The notes under the pieces were generated by a model. That model saw only the letters and a list, made by a program, of their open reading frames with translations, did no database searches and was not told the DNA's origin. The position numbers and the translations under genes are program-made. From Phocaeicola massiliensis B84634 = Timone 84634 = DSM 17679 = JCM 13223 (GTDB lineage Bacteria > Bacteroidota > Bacteroidia > Bacteroidales > Bacteroidaceae): a DNA stretch of 64,000 nt. The stretch lies in the NCBI RefSeq assembly GCF_000382445.1, contig NZ_KB905472.1, positions 560,776-624,775 of the forward strand. Direction: 5' to 3'. Positions 6,427 to 16,766 of the stretch are shown piece after piece (position 1 is the first letter of the stretch; every line of letters begins with the position of its first letter).

Positions 6427-8346
6427 TTATATTTTTTCTATTTTTGCCAAATATCCTCCTCCCGGGAGTAAGTCAAGCTGTAATGTTTTGCCGGATTTGA
6501 TTTTTCGGTTGCTGATGACTATCTTTTTATAGTTCGAGCCTTCATCCGATGCGATGGTCATCCGGTAAGTGCCTTTGGGAAGGAAGTCGGTCTGGAGTTT
6601 GCCTTTATAGGGTGTTTCACCGTTAAGTACGGAAAGATACCATGTATCGCCACTTCTTCTGACTAAAGCTGCCAATTTTCCGATGCGGCTTTCGGGAAGT
6701 ACTTTGGTTTCGTCCCAAACCACCGGTACTTCTTCGATAAACATCCGTCCCGGGCATGATAACATATCTTCCATGTCGGCGGCAAAAATCAGCATGGGAG
6801 AGGTAAAGGTGTAAATGCTTGCCAATTGGTGTGTAAAGGTTACCGACGGAGGGCAAAATTTCCGGAAATTCAAAGGGGTATAGTCGGCAGGGCCTGCCAG
6901 CCAGCGGGTAAAGGGTAATACAGTGTTATGGTAAGGCCATGCCGGACCGGGTGCCCAGCTGTTTTCGGCTCCTACGCTTTCCAGTCCGCGTACTGCTTCT
7001 TTTGCCAGCAGGTTAGGATAAGTATAACTGTCACCGGTAGGTTTGTTTACTCCATGGAAAATAACCATCAAATGGGCTTTGGCGGCATCTTTTAAAATGT
7101 TTTCCATCAGATTGACGGTAAAAAGGTTTTCGGTGTGGAAGAAGTCAATCTTCAGCCCTTTGACACCTGCTTCGGCACATTTCTTCATAAAGCCGGAGCG
7201 TTCGTCGGCATCTACCAGCCCTATGTCGGTCTTGTTGCCCGAACGGGGAGAGGAAGGGCGCCATACCCAGATGTCTACATTCTTGGCTTTGCCATAGTCT
7301 GTCAGTTCTTTTAAAAGTTCCCATTTGGAACGTCCGTTGGTGTTCTTTTCAGTTTCTTCCCAAAGTTCCCAACCATCGTCTACCACAACCGATTGTAGTC
7401 CCAGTTCGGCTGCCCCGTCTACATATTTTTTATGGTTGGCTACGCTGAGGCGGTCATTCCCTTCTGTCAGCCATGTGAAAACAGAGCGTCCCGGTTTGAT
7501 CCATTCCGTATCTTTTCCCTTAGGAAAAAGGGTGGGGTTGGGACGGTCGGATACTTGGGCAATGATTTGGTTATTGACTAAACCGTTCAGGTCTTCGGCC
7601 AACATCAGTACGCGCCACGGGGTGACGATTTCATTTTCTCCGTTGCGCGGCGAGGTAATCCACGGTATGTTACGAACCTCTTCATGCCAAAACTTGGAGT
7701 CGGGAAGACCTGTGATGATTCCTGTTTCCACGTGTCCTTTGTTCTCTACATAGCCAAATTGTACGCGGTTGTTTTCTTTGCCGAATAAAACAGCTCCGTG
7801 GAAATTGAAAAGGTTGGCTTCCGTGATGGCAGCATAGGTTCCGTTCGGTAAAAGGAATGTGGCGGGAGGAGCCAGCAGTTCGTCTTTGATGGAGTCGGTG
7901 CTCCTGTCCTGATAAGCTTGTATCCATCCATACTGGAAGGGGCCGCTGGCATACCATACGTGTGTGCCGGAGGGGAAAGTGTAGGCGGTTTGTTCGCCGT
8001 AAATACAACGGGGACCATCGGAGGGAATACGGTAACGGAGAGCTACGCCGTCATCGAATTCCCATGAGTCTATGTAATAGGTATTTCCATCTTTTTGTTC
8101 TATTGTATATGTTTTATACTTTCCGGAAGTTGTGCTGACGGTGCTGTTCTTTACTTCTTTTCCCAGTAGGTGGTTGTCTATGTTCATTCCTAAAGGGGAG
8201 GAAAGGATGACGGGTTGCCCTTTGAACGAGACGTCAAAATTGAGTTGGCCTGCTTCTATCCCGATGTTCATTTTGGCTTGTTGTGCTTGAAGGAAGCACG
8301 GGATGGAGAAAGTAAATGCCAGATAAGCCAGTCTTTTGAGTTTCAT
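6427..8346 (-). CDS. Glycoside hydrolase family 97, retaining alpha-galactosidase type
   Basis: A 639-residue secreted enzyme (signal peptide ending FLQAQQ, about residue 22). It has an N-terminal beta-super-sandwich (about 25-275), a TIM barrel (about 280-545) and a C-terminal beta domain. The barrel motif GLKIDFFH places an aspartate (D401) where retaining GH97 enzymes keep their nucleophile; the inverting SusB group lacks it. E456 in AVRGLE is a likely acid/base. Calcium-binding glutamates are expected in this family. The likely reaction is hydrolysis of terminal alpha-galactosides, although retaining GH97 members also include other alpha-glycosidases. It starts 23 bp after the NPCBM glycosidase gene and ends the PUL operon. 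Confidence 0.88.
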   Translation of the reverse strand: MKLKRLAYLAFTFSIPCFLQAQQAKMNIGIEAGQLNFDVSFKGQPVILSSPLGMNIDNHLLGKEVKNSTVSTTSGKYKTYTIEQKDGNTYYIDSWEFDDGVALRYRIPSDGPRCIYGEQTAYTFPSGTHVWYASGPFQYGWIQAYQDRSTDSIKDELLAPPATFLLPNGTYAAITEANLFNFHGAVLFGKENNRVQFGYVENKGHVETGIITGLPDSKFWHEEVRNIPWITSPRNGENEIVTPWRVLMLAEDLNGLVNNQIIAQVSDRPNPTLFPKGKDTEWIKPGRSVFTWLTEGNDRLSVANHKKYVDGAAELGLQSVVVDDGWELWEETEKNTNGRSKWELLKELTDYGKAKNVDIWVWRPSSPRSGNKTDIGLVDADERSGFMKKCAEAGVKGLKIDFFHTENLFTVNLMENILKDAAKAHLMVIFHGVNKPTGDSYTYPNLLAKEAVRGLESVGAENSWAPGPAWPYHNTVLPFTRWLAGPADYTPLNFRKFCPPSVTFTHQLASIYTFTSPMLIFAADMEDMLSCPGRMFIEEVPVVWDETKVLPESRIGKLAALVRRSGDTWYLSVLNGETPYKGKLQTDFLPKGTYRMTIASDEGSNYKKIVISNRKIKSGKTLQLDLLPGGGYLAKIEKI

Positions 8347-8369
8347 GATATTTATATAGGTTTAATGAG

Positions 8370-11180
8370 TTATTCAATTACATACCAAGTGTATCCTTTA
8401 GCCGGAATTTTTACGGTAAGGTTCACCGTATAGTCCCTGTTCAGGGTATAAGTTGCCGGTGTGCCTTCCTGTTCGCGGATGCGGGCTGTCTTTGTCAGTC
8501 CGGTATAGTAAAGCGGAAGTTGGATGTCACGTGTCATTTCCTTGTCGGTAGGATTATAGAACATGGCCAGCCCTTTTTCTTTTCCGGCAGGAGCGACGTG
8601 CATGATACCATCCCAGTCGCGGGCATCCGGTTTGCGTAAGTGGATGATGTCACTGTTTAATATATTCCGGTATTTCTTATACCAGCTGATGATTTCCACT
8701 ACTGCTTTTTTTGTTTCGGGAGTGTCATACAGACGCGGGCCGCGGTAGCAGGCTTGTACTCCTGCACCATAATTTTGGAACATCAGTGTTTTGTATTCGT
8801 ATAAATGTTCACTCAACGGTTCCAGTGTGGCTGCTGCTCCACCTCCCTGGTATTCCACCAATGGGACAAAGCTCCACAATGAGGAAGGAATGCGTTCGAA
8901 AGTGCAATCGTAGTTCAGTTGACGGGTATGGATAAGTTGGCGGTCGCGTGGTAATGACCAATTGGCTTCACGGTAGCCGATTCCTACTTTGGTAGAGCCG
9001 TTCAGAAAATAAAAGTCGGGGACATTGAGGTAGATTCCGTTTTCGCACATCCAATGATAAAGTTCCGTTACCTTATGGAATTGGTTCCATTGTGAGTCTT
9101 TCAGTCCTTTATGGTGGGGATGGACGGTTGAGGCACAGAAATCTCCCGGATAAGAGCCGTCGTGTTCAAAGCAGCGCATTCCGGTTTTCTCGAAGAACGT
9201 CTTTATCTTATGGAAATATTCATAACCCCAGTCACTGCACAGGCAGGGAGAACTGCCGAATGTCATGCCGCCGCGTTTCCCTGTTTTCGGATTGATGACA
9301 TCCACTTCGTCACTTATCCAGCGGCTGGCAAGCAGGGAGTAACATCCCATTTCGATGCCTTTGTTGCGGGCATAGTCCACGAATGCTTTATATTTGGCGA
9401 TGTTGGCATCCGAGATGTCTTCTGCATTCAGACCCGAACCGAAACTCAGGATAATCATCTCATAGCCTGTTTCGGCACATTGGTCGATGGCACGGTACAC
9501 CGTTTCCGGATTGGTTGAGGTGAGATGCATGAAGATGGGATTTTCCGTAGTCCAAGGTGCGATGGTGCGGTACATTTTGCGGGTAAACAGTCCTTTACGT
9601 TCACGGTCGTAGCTGTCGAACGGCATTTCGTATACGCTGAAAGAACGGAAAGTGCCTTGGGACGGTATGGCTTGGTCGGGTCCCATTTTGGGGGAAACTT
9701 CCAGTATGCAAGGGGTTTGCATCAAATAGTTCCGTTGCGAGGTATAATCAGGATCGGTTACCCATTTTTCGGTAATGTCTGTTTCTTTTTCCGTGAAACT
9801 GCCGGCACAAGCATAGTCGCTTTCTATATGGATATTGGGCAAGAGGAACTTGGACGGGTCACCTCCTCCGGGAGATTCAGGTTCGGCAAAAGCCAGGTAT
9901 TCCAATTGGAATGTGTCGATGTTGATAGGTAGGTCGGACCGGTTTATCACTTCAAGCCGTTTGCGGATGACGGGAATTTTATCGTATACCGATACATGGA
10001 GTTTCACAATGACATCTTTCAGTTCCTTGTCACCCCGCAAAGTAAAGGTGATTTCACTGCCGGTTGCAGCTTCCTTATTAAGTGCCCAACGGCTGCGTGC
10101 CCATTTTATATCTTCCTTGATAGGGTTTATTTCAAAGTCCTCTACCAAAAAAGATTCGGGAATGGTAGTCATGTTCTCTATCCATTTGTCTTCAATGTAA
10201 GCCCGTTCCGGCTGTCCGGCCAATCCCCCGATTAAGTGCTTCTTGCCATCAATTTGTATGCTGCCTTCACTGCTGACAGCACGGAGCATACTTTCTCCGG
10301 TCATGCGGTTGATGATATTGGTTGTGGCCAGGTTCGGGAAAATCCGGAAGGTGCGGGATACCATCGGGTTGGCCACAATAATACTTTTACCGTCTGCCGA
10401 AGCATAAATGCCTGCTTTGGCTTTTTCGGGTGTAATCAACCAATCAAAGTCGGTTTTCGTAGAAGCGGGAACGGATAAGACAGGGAGTTTGCTGATTTTA
10501 TCTGCCAGTTTGCGGGAAATGCCGGTCGTCATTTCCGGGCCTTTTCCTGCGTATCCCGCATGGATGGTTTCGGGTTTGGCCGATTTATATTCAATGGTTG
10601 GGGTAATCCACAATGCATTGTCACCGCTGGCACCGTCGTCGGTGGGTTCTACCGATAATTCCAGTATACGGATGCCTTTCAAGTCTATATCCATGGATAG
10701 AGGCGATTCATTGCCGTGCAAGATGCCGCTGTTGTAAAGCTCTTTGCCGTCTCCTTTCACGATAAAGCAAACGGAACCTTTGTCTATTTTGCCACTGGTG
10801 CCGGCCAGTCCCAGGAATTGCTTGTCATTGCCTTCCTTGCGGAAATAAAGTTTTGTTCCGTTTACTAATGGAAGGACGGCCAGGCTCTTGTCCGAAATAT
10901 CGACTTTGCTGTCTGCAACGCCTATTTGGGAGCGCAGGCGTGTAGCATCCCCATGAAGGTCTATTTTCAGTATGCTTTTAGCATGGGTACCTATCACTTC
11001 ATTGTATATTTTCCCATTGACGGCAGCTTGTTCTCCGGTGACGGATTTTCCGTTCTGTACTTTTCCATACTCTTGCCATATATGAGATAAGTCTAGTTCC
11101 GATAGTTTTATCGTATGTTGGGCTTGCCCGCTTAAGCAGATGAAAAGGGCAGTGGTCAGTAATAAATTCTTTTTATTCAT
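8370..11180 (-). CDS. NPCBM-domain glycosidase, alpha-galactosidase-like
   Basis: A 936-residue secreted protein with a signal peptide (MNKKNLLLTTALFICLSGQA). An N-terminal NPCBM/NEW2 carbohydrate-binding domain (about 22-195) includes GTHAKSILKIDL and ILELSVEPTDDGASGD. A beta-sandwich linker precedes a TIM-barrel-like catalytic region at about 545-850. There, FEHDGSYPGDF is a likely nucleophile strand and SLPRDRQLIHTRQLNYDC a substrate loop. The layout recalls clan GH-D alpha-galactosidases, but I cannot assign a numbered family with certainty. It is separated from susD by 307 bp containing a hairpin, and from GH97 by 23 bp. Confidence 0.75.
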   Translation of the reverse strand: MNKKNLLLTTALFICLSGQAQHTIKLSELDLSHIWQEYGKVQNGKSVTGEQAAVNGKIYNEVIGTHAKSILKIDLHGDATRLRSQIGVADSKVDISDKSLAVLPLVNGTKLYFRKEGNDKQFLGLAGTSGKIDKGSVCFIVKGDGKELYNSGILHGNESPLSMDIDLKGIRILELSVEPTDDGASGDNALWITPTIEYKSAKPETIHAGYAGKGPEMTTGISRKLADKISKLPVLSVPASTKTDFDWLITPEKAKAGIYASADGKSIIVANPMVSRTFRIFPNLATTNIINRMTGESMLRAVSSEGSIQIDGKKHLIGGLAGQPERAYIEDKWIENMTTIPESFLVEDFEINPIKEDIKWARSRWALNKEAATGSEITFTLRGDKELKDVIVKLHVSVYDKIPVIRKRLEVINRSDLPINIDTFQLEYLAFAEPESPGGGDPSKFLLPNIHIESDYACAGSFTEKETDITEKWVTDPDYTSQRNYLMQTPCILEVSPKMGPDQAIPSQGTFRSFSVYEMPFDSYDRERKGLFTRKMYRTIAPWTTENPIFMHLTSTNPETVYRAIDQCAETGYEMIILSFGSGLNAEDISDANIAKYKAFVDYARNKGIEMGCYSLLASRWISDEVDVINPKTGKRGGMTFGSSPCLCSDWGYEYFHKIKTFFEKTGMRCFEHDGSYPGDFCASTVHPHHKGLKDSQWNQFHKVTELYHWMCENGIYLNVPDFYFLNGSTKVGIGYREANWSLPRDRQLIHTRQLNYDCTFERIPSSLWSFVPLVEYQGGGAAATLEPLSEHLYEYKTLMFQNYGAGVQACYRGPRLYDTPETKKAVVEIISWYKKYRNILNSDIIHLRKPDARDWDGIMHVAPAGKEKGLAMFYNPTDKEMTRDIQLPLYYTGLTKTARIREQEGTPATYTLNRDYTVNLTVKIPAKGYTWYVIE

Positions 11181-11487
11181 ATAAATCTTTTAAATGTGTT
11201 TCTATTTATTACCAATATCTGTCCTTTCCGGTTGAACAAATTCCTGATGGTAGTATCAGGTGTCTTTTGGTGGCAGGACTGCAACAAAAGGACAGAAATG
11301 GCTTTTATGTAACAAAGGAAAGAATAATAAATGTATAAATCAATGGATTTTCTTGTTTAAAACATGGATTATGTTTTTGTATTCCATTGATTTGAGATGA
11401 GATAGGAGTGTGCCAAAAGCTCTAAATGACACTTGCATCGTGAATCATTACTTTTGACACACTCTCTCTTTTTAGTATTTCTATTTC
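11181..11487. other. 307-bp gap between susD and the NPCBM glycosidase gene
   Basis: No gene is seen. It holds the inverted-repeat hairpin at 11405-11465 and an AT-rich stretch before the glycosidase start. This is much longer than the 21-23 bp gaps elsewhere in the operon, so it may be a point where expression of the enzymes is tuned down or restarted. Confidence 0.6.
11405..11465. repeat. Short inverted-repeat element sharing ends with the two-hairpin repeat
   Basis: GAGTGTGCCAAAAG at 11406-11419 pairs with CTTTTGACACACTC at 11451-11464 (13 of 14 bases), enclosing a 31-bp loop. The ends match the terminal inverted repeats of the elements at 38259 and 46692, but the body is absent. On the minus strand it lies just after susD and could act as a partial terminator or RNA-stabilising hairpin. 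Confidence 0.6.
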
Positions 11488-13164
11488 CTATTCATACGGA
11501 TTGAATGTTCCGTTGTCCCAATCTTGCGTTTGCTCCAGCTTGGAATTGGTTTCCAAATGCTTGTTGGGAATGGCATAGAAATAATAGTTATTTTGGAAAT
11601 TGATTTCATATTTCTGGTCTAATACCACCACAGAATCTTTAAAATAGGTCGTATAGTCTTTGTCTATGTCTATATTGTCTTTTATTTTGTCGAATTCGAC
11701 GGGGGAAATCTTTAGTTTGGGCAAAAGACCATGACGTCGGGTTCCATTCATTTCGGATGCGAACATGCGTTGTCGGCGCAAATCCCAGTAGCGTTTGCCT
11801 TCATAGGCAAATTCTATTTTACGTTCCAACATGATGGCAGCTATCATTTCATCGTGTGACATATTTGCTTTCAGACCATACATGCCATTGCTTCCGGCTT
11901 CTATTCCGGCGCGTTGGCGAATGCGTTTTAAAACTTCGTAAGCTTCATCCGATTTACCATTTTCGGCAGCACATTCGGCATAGTTCATCAAGACTTCGGT
12001 AAAACGTATTTCTATCCAGTCGGTACTGCTTCTTTCAGTATAATAGGGAGTATAGCTTACATTGATGGCTTTCCGGCAATAGAAACCGCTGCTGCTGGGG
12101 TTCAGGGTAGAGTGTCCTTGGTATGTCCATTGGATTCTGTCTTTTTTACCACTCAATTCCCATTTGCATCCATTATAGGCTATGGTGCTGGTGAAGCGGG
12201 GATCACGGTTTTGCCAGAAGTGAAGCGGGTCATAATCAGGTGATTCTGTGATAGGAGTTCCGGTGATCATCGGGTAAGATTCTACCATTTCCTTTGTAGG
12301 CTGATTGCAACCCGAATAGTTTTGGGCTTCCGACAGAGGACGTGTCGCAGCATCCCAATGGTGGGTAATGTCGGGTTCCTGATAGCGTGTAACGAATAAT
12401 ACTTCTTTATTCATTTCATCAAACCAGATATTTTCATAACTGTCGTACAGCCCGTATCCGTTGGCTTCTATTTGTTCGGCTGCCATTTTATTGTACGTAT
12501 AGGCTGTTTCCCAGCGTTCAGCCTTGTTCTCAGGATTGAATTGCGGGCTGGCATAATAGAGCAGAATCCGGCCTTTCAGTGCCATTACGGTTGCTTTTGT
12601 AAAGCGTCCTTCGTCGTCTCCTGTCCATTTCCAGGGCAGGGCATCGATAGCATCGTCCAAATCTTTGATGATTAAGTTGATGCATTCCGAAGTTTTGTTA
12701 CGGGTGACATATAAGTCATCGGTTAATGCCTGCGGTTCCAGAATCATAGGAACTCCACCGTATAAACGTACCATCTGGAAATATCTCCAAGCTCTTAAAA
12801 CAAGTGCCTGGGCCTTTAATGAGGTTTTGGTTGCGTTATCTATATTTCCGGTTTCGATACTGCTTAACATGATATTGATGTTGCGTATTTCTTTGTAGGG
12901 CCAGTTATCTATTGAAGTAGTGGTAAGATGACCGTATAAAATGCCAGTTTCACCATAAGCCTCGTCCGAATATCCGGCTACGTCCTGATCCCATCCCGGA
13001 AGGTTGTCACGATACAATTTGTTAAGATAGGCGGTGGCATATTGGGCATTGTTCCAAACATCTTTCTCGGTGATGGCAGATAAGTCTTTTTTATCTAAAA
13101 CATCAATACATCCCGAAAGGACAGCGGTTGTTAATACGCTATATAATAAATATTTTATTTTCAT
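11488..13164 (-). CDS. SusD/RagB family starch-binding outer-membrane lipoprotein
   Basis: A 558-residue lipoprotein whose lipobox LSGC near residue 19 follows MKIKYLLYSVLTTAVLSG. The helical TPR-rich SusD fold is recognised from LVLRAWRYFQMVRLYGGVP, ALKGRILLYYASPQFN, the C-terminal LERKIEFAYEGKRYWDLRR and the NPYE ending. It captures glycan at the cell surface and forms a lidded importer with SusC, whose gene ends 21 bp upstream. The ligand cannot be read from the sequence. Confidence 0.95.
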   Translation of the reverse strand: MKIKYLLYSVLTTAVLSGCIDVLDKKDLSAITEKDVWNNAQYATAYLNKLYRDNLPGWDQDVAGYSDEAYGETGILYGHLTTTSIDNWPYKEIRNINIMLSSIETGNIDNATKTSLKAQALVLRAWRYFQMVRLYGGVPMILEPQALTDDLYVTRNKTSECINLIIKDLDDAIDALPWKWTGDDEGRFTKATVMALKGRILLYYASPQFNPENKAERWETAYTYNKMAAEQIEANGYGLYDSYENIWFDEMNKEVLFVTRYQEPDITHHWDAATRPLSEAQNYSGCNQPTKEMVESYPMITGTPITESPDYDPLHFWQNRDPRFTSTIAYNGCKWELSGKKDRIQWTYQGHSTLNPSSSGFYCRKAINVSYTPYYTERSSTDWIEIRFTEVLMNYAECAAENGKSDEAYEVLKRIRQRAGIEAGSNGMYGLKANMSHDEMIAAIMLERKIEFAYEGKRYWDLRRQRMFASEMNGTRRHGLLPKLKISPVEFDKIKDNIDIDKDYTTYFKDSVVVLDQKYEINFQNNYYFYAIPNKHLETNSKLEQTQDWDNGTFNPYE

Positions 13165-13185
13165 GATATTTTCATATTTAAAGAG

Positions 13186-16100
13186 TTAGAAACTGACATT
13201 GATACCAAATGAATAGGTGCGCATCAATGGGTAATTCATGATGCTTGAGTTCTCCGGATCATAAGCTTTAATTTTATCTTGCAGCAGGAACAGGTTGGTT
13301 CCCATCAGGAAGAATTTCATTTGTGAAAGCCCCCATTTGGATACCAGTTGTTGTGGAAGCTGGTAAGTGATATTCACATTCTTCAAGCGCAGGAATGAAG
13401 TATCTTGAATCCAGAAAGTCGATTCTTCGGAAGCTCCGTTGTCGGCTCCTGCCCTTGGGAACTTGGCATCTGTGTTCTCCGGTGTCCAATAATCTGCCCG
13501 CCATGCATATGCGGAAGCTTCCATTCCTTCCCATTCTGTACGCTGGTCATAAAAGCGTTTACCTCCGGCTACACCTTGGAAGAATAAGTCCACACTTAAT
13601 CCTTTCCATGCCCCGCCCACAGAGAAACCGTAATTGATAGGTGATTTGGTATGTTTTATAATCCATTCTTTATCATTATCGTCAATCTTTCCATCCGGTT
13701 CGTCCGAGTTTGCACCTCTGATATCTCTGTAATTGAGCATTCCCAGTTCCGGTTTTTTCCCAAAGATGGTATATCCTTCGGGCAGTGCGTCGAGGTCGGC
13801 CTGTGTGCGGATGATATCGGTTGCCACATATCCCATGCTGCGGTCTGTGTTGTATCCTAATTCTGATTTATAGGGACGTAAGTTTTCGGCTTCGTCTTTG
13901 GTAATCAACTTATTGGTGGCGTAACCGAAGTTGGCGTTGATATTATAGGTAAAGTCTTTTCCTATTTTATCTTTGTAGGAAAGTTCTATTTCGAAACCTT
14001 TTGTGTCAATCGTCGCGTAATTTTCTTTAGGCATGACTCCTCCGAAAGTTGAAGGCAGGCTGGCCAGGCGGTCTCCTAAAATATCGTAGGTATGTTTATA
14101 GAATCCACCGGCACTTAACGATAAGCGGTTTCGTAATATCTGCATATCAAATCCATAATCTATATCCAATGATTTTTCCCAGGTAATTTCGGTATTGGGG
14201 ATTACATCGGCCGAAACTCCGTTGCTTAGCGAACCGAAATAAGCACCGGTATTCAGGTTGTAGCGTTGCATCCATTGCCAGCCTCCCACAGCATCATTTC
14301 CCAGTAAGCCTATGGAGGCGCGTAGTTTCAGGTAATCAATGAACCGGACGTTGTTTTTGAAGAAGTTTTCTTCTGAGATTCTCCATGCCGCCGATGCTGA
14401 CGGGAAGAATCCCCAGCGGTGTTTCGGATCGAAATTGACAGAACCGTCATAGCGGAAAGAGGCTTCCAGCAAATACTTGTTGTCGTATGTATATCCCAGG
14501 CGGCCTACATAAGAGAGGCGTCCGCTTTCTGAACCTTTACCGTTGAGTGTCGAATTTTTAGGATCTGAACTTCCGGCAAATAATTGGTCTACAGCCGAAG
14601 ATATGAAGTAATTGCGTTGTCCGTCCATCCAGTCGGTAGTTCCTTCATACTGTTCGTATACAAACAGGGCATTGATATCGTGTTTGCCGAAAGTATTGTT
14701 GTAAGTCACCATGGCATTGAGTTGGTAACTGTTGTCATTATTGTATTTTTCATACAAGAAGTCTCCGTCATCTCTGGTTTTCACATAGTCCAGTTCATTG
14801 GTTTGTATGTGGTTGTGTGATCCTGTAGTTTTGAAAACATACAAGTCGTAAGGACGGCTGAACTGCTTGATGAACGTGTGTCGTTCATATTTATTGTATG
14901 TCAGTTTCAGGCTGAGGCCTTTGATGAAAGGAACATCATATTGGAGAGCTACGTTTATTTCATAGTTGGAATAACGTTTTTTGTTGTATCCGCTATTTCC
15001 ATTGATTACTTCCATCGGGTGCCATGCCAAATAGGTTCCGTTGGGTTTTCCGTCAATATAAGGGGCAAAAAGTCCGCGGCGTAGCAATCCATTGTATAGG
15101 TTGTTCATATTGTCGTTGTCATTGTCCCATTTCCAATAAGGTTTATGGTCGTTGCGCGTATCCATGCTTAAGTTTAAAGATACTTTCAGGTCTTTGGTGA
15201 TATTGGCATCAATGTTGCTGCGGATACTGTATTTTTTGAAATTAAGGTTGTCGAATGAACCTGTCTCGTAATAATAGTTTCCACCGATAAAATAGCGCAC
15301 CTTATCATTACCACCGTTTACATTCAGCGAATGGCGGGTGACAACGGGAGATTTCCATGTCTCATCCATCCAGTCGTATGAGTGGTTCTTGTAATATTCC
15401 AGTTCGTCTTCGGCATAATATTGCATGTCTCCTTCGGGAACCAGTTGGTTGCGCAAAGCCTCGTTGGTGTATAAAGCTTGTTCGTATGCATTGAACATAT
15501 CCGGTATTTTGGTTGCTTCCGAAATACCGATTGAGCCTGTATAATTGATGGTCGGTTTGCCTATTTTGCCTTTTTTGGTAGTGACCAGGATAACACCGTT
15601 GGCGGCACGTGAACCATAAATGGCAGCCGAGGCACCGTCTTTCAAGACAGAAAGATTTTCCACTTCGCTGGCATCCAGCCCGTCGAAGGCAAACTTGTCG
15701 CGGACTACGCCATCAATGACGTACAGGGGGGCGGTACTGTTCCAGGTACCATCGGCACGTATGGATACGGATGAACCACCTCCCGGTTTACCGGCTGTTT
15801 GGGTGATGTTGACTCCGGCCAACCGACCGCTTAGTGCATTGGAAAGGTTGGAAGCGGGTACATTTTCGATTACTTCGGAATTGATGGAGGCTACCGAACC
15901 GGTCAGGTTGACTTTCTTTTGGGTGCCATAGCCTATCACAACAACTTCTTCAAGAGTTTGTGAATCTTCCTGAAGGATGATGGAAACCATACTTTTATTG
16001 CCTATTGTTATATTTTGGTCAACGTAGCCGATATAAGAGATAGCTAAGGTTGCTTTGGCTCCCACTTCAAGGGAAAAACGTCCGTCTATGTCTGTAATGG

Positions 16101-16584
16101 TTCCGTTGGTCGTTCCTTTTTCCAGTACACTGGCACCGATGATGGCTTCCCCATTTTTATCCATGACTGTTCCCGTCACTTTCTTTTTGGTTTGCTGAGT
16201 AACATTAGTTTCATCGTTTTTCTTTGAAAATACGATGTAATTGTTGGTATGTTCGTATTTTAGATTGGAACTTTTCAGCAGTTCTTTCAGTATGTCGCTT
16301 ACTTTGGCTTTTTTCTTTGACAAAGTAACAATGTTCTTTACATTCAGTTCTCGGTTGCTGTACACTACCAGGTAGTCTGTTTGTTTTTCTATTTCAGAGA
16401 AAAGGGTTTCTACCGTTACAGCGTTTGAAGGTAGTTCTATTACAGCGTTTTGTGCTTTACCGGTAGAAGCAAATAAGGGGAAAGTACAGAAAAACGTCAA
16501 AAATATAGTTACTTTCATAATATTTAATGTCCTGTTTTGCGTTTTTAGGCATAAAAGATGCCCTAACAAAGGTTTTATTTTCAT
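13186..16584 (-). CDS. SusC/RagA TonB-dependent glycan transporter with STN signalling domain
   Basis: A 1132-residue outer-membrane receptor. It has a signal peptide (about residues 23-45, starting MKVTIFLTFF), an STN domain at about 48-120, a carboxypeptidase-regulatory-like beta domain at about 135-207 and the SusC motif LEEVVVIGYGTQKK at 211-224. A plug domain and a 22-strand barrel ending in aromatic SFGINVSF follow. The STN domain is found in receptors that signal to an inner-membrane anti-sigma factor. This fits the FecR and ECF sigma genes directly upstream. An internal ATG at 16518 could also be the start; both forms occur in the family. The pair with SusD defines the PUL. Confidence 0.96.
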   Translation of the reverse strand: MKIKPLLGHLLCLKTQNRTLNIMKVTIFLTFFCTFPLFASTGKAQNAVIELPSNAVTVETLFSEIEKQTDYLVVYSNRELNVKNIVTLSKKKAKVSDILKELLKSSNLKYEHTNNYIVFSKKNDETNVTQQTKKKVTGTVMDKNGEAIIGASVLEKGTTNGTITDIDGRFSLEVGAKATLAISYIGYVDQNITIGNKSMVSIILQEDSQTLEEVVVIGYGTQKKVNLTGSVASINSEVIENVPASNLSNALSGRLAGVNITQTAGKPGGGSSVSIRADGTWNSTAPLYVIDGVVRDKFAFDGLDASEVENLSVLKDGASAAIYGSRAANGVILVTTKKGKIGKPTINYTGSIGISEATKIPDMFNAYEQALYTNEALRNQLVPEGDMQYYAEDELEYYKNHSYDWMDETWKSPVVTRHSLNVNGGNDKVRYFIGGNYYYETGSFDNLNFKKYSIRSNIDANITKDLKVSLNLSMDTRNDHKPYWKWDNDNDNMNNLYNGLLRRGLFAPYIDGKPNGTYLAWHPMEVINGNSGYNKKRYSNYEINVALQYDVPFIKGLSLKLTYNKYERHTFIKQFSRPYDLYVFKTTGSHNHIQTNELDYVKTRDDGDFLYEKYNNDNSYQLNAMVTYNNTFGKHDINALFVYEQYEGTTDWMDGQRNYFISSAVDQLFAGSSDPKNSTLNGKGSESGRLSYVGRLGYTYDNKYLLEASFRYDGSVNFDPKHRWGFFPSASAAWRISEENFFKNNVRFIDYLKLRASIGLLGNDAVGGWQWMQRYNLNTGAYFGSLSNGVSADVIPNTEITWEKSLDIDYGFDMQILRNRLSLSAGGFYKHTYDILGDRLASLPSTFGGVMPKENYATIDTKGFEIELSYKDKIGKDFTYNINANFGYATNKLITKDEAENLRPYKSELGYNTDRSMGYVATDIIRTQADLDALPEGYTIFGKKPELGMLNYRDIRGANSDEPDGKIDDNDKEWIIKHTKSPINYGFSVGGAWKGLSVDLFFQGVAGGKRFYDQRTEWEGMEASAYAWRADYWTPENTDAKFPRAGADNGASEESTFWIQDTSFLRLKNVNITYQLPQQLVSKWGLSQMKFFLMGTNLFLLQDKIKAYDPENSSIMNYPLMRTYSFGINVSF

Positions 16585-16766
16585 ATCTTTGTTTCCGATT
16601 AAGTTAATAATTTCTAGATTTTTGAAAGGGTTTGGAATACGTTACGCTTAATGTCGGGTTGGCAGGTGTTGGCGCATCTGCCGACTTTTTTATTAAGGAA
16701 ACGCGTGTGTGGTGTGTTTTTCTATGTTTTCATGGTTCTTTTTGGTTTTATGGATTAGACAATAGG

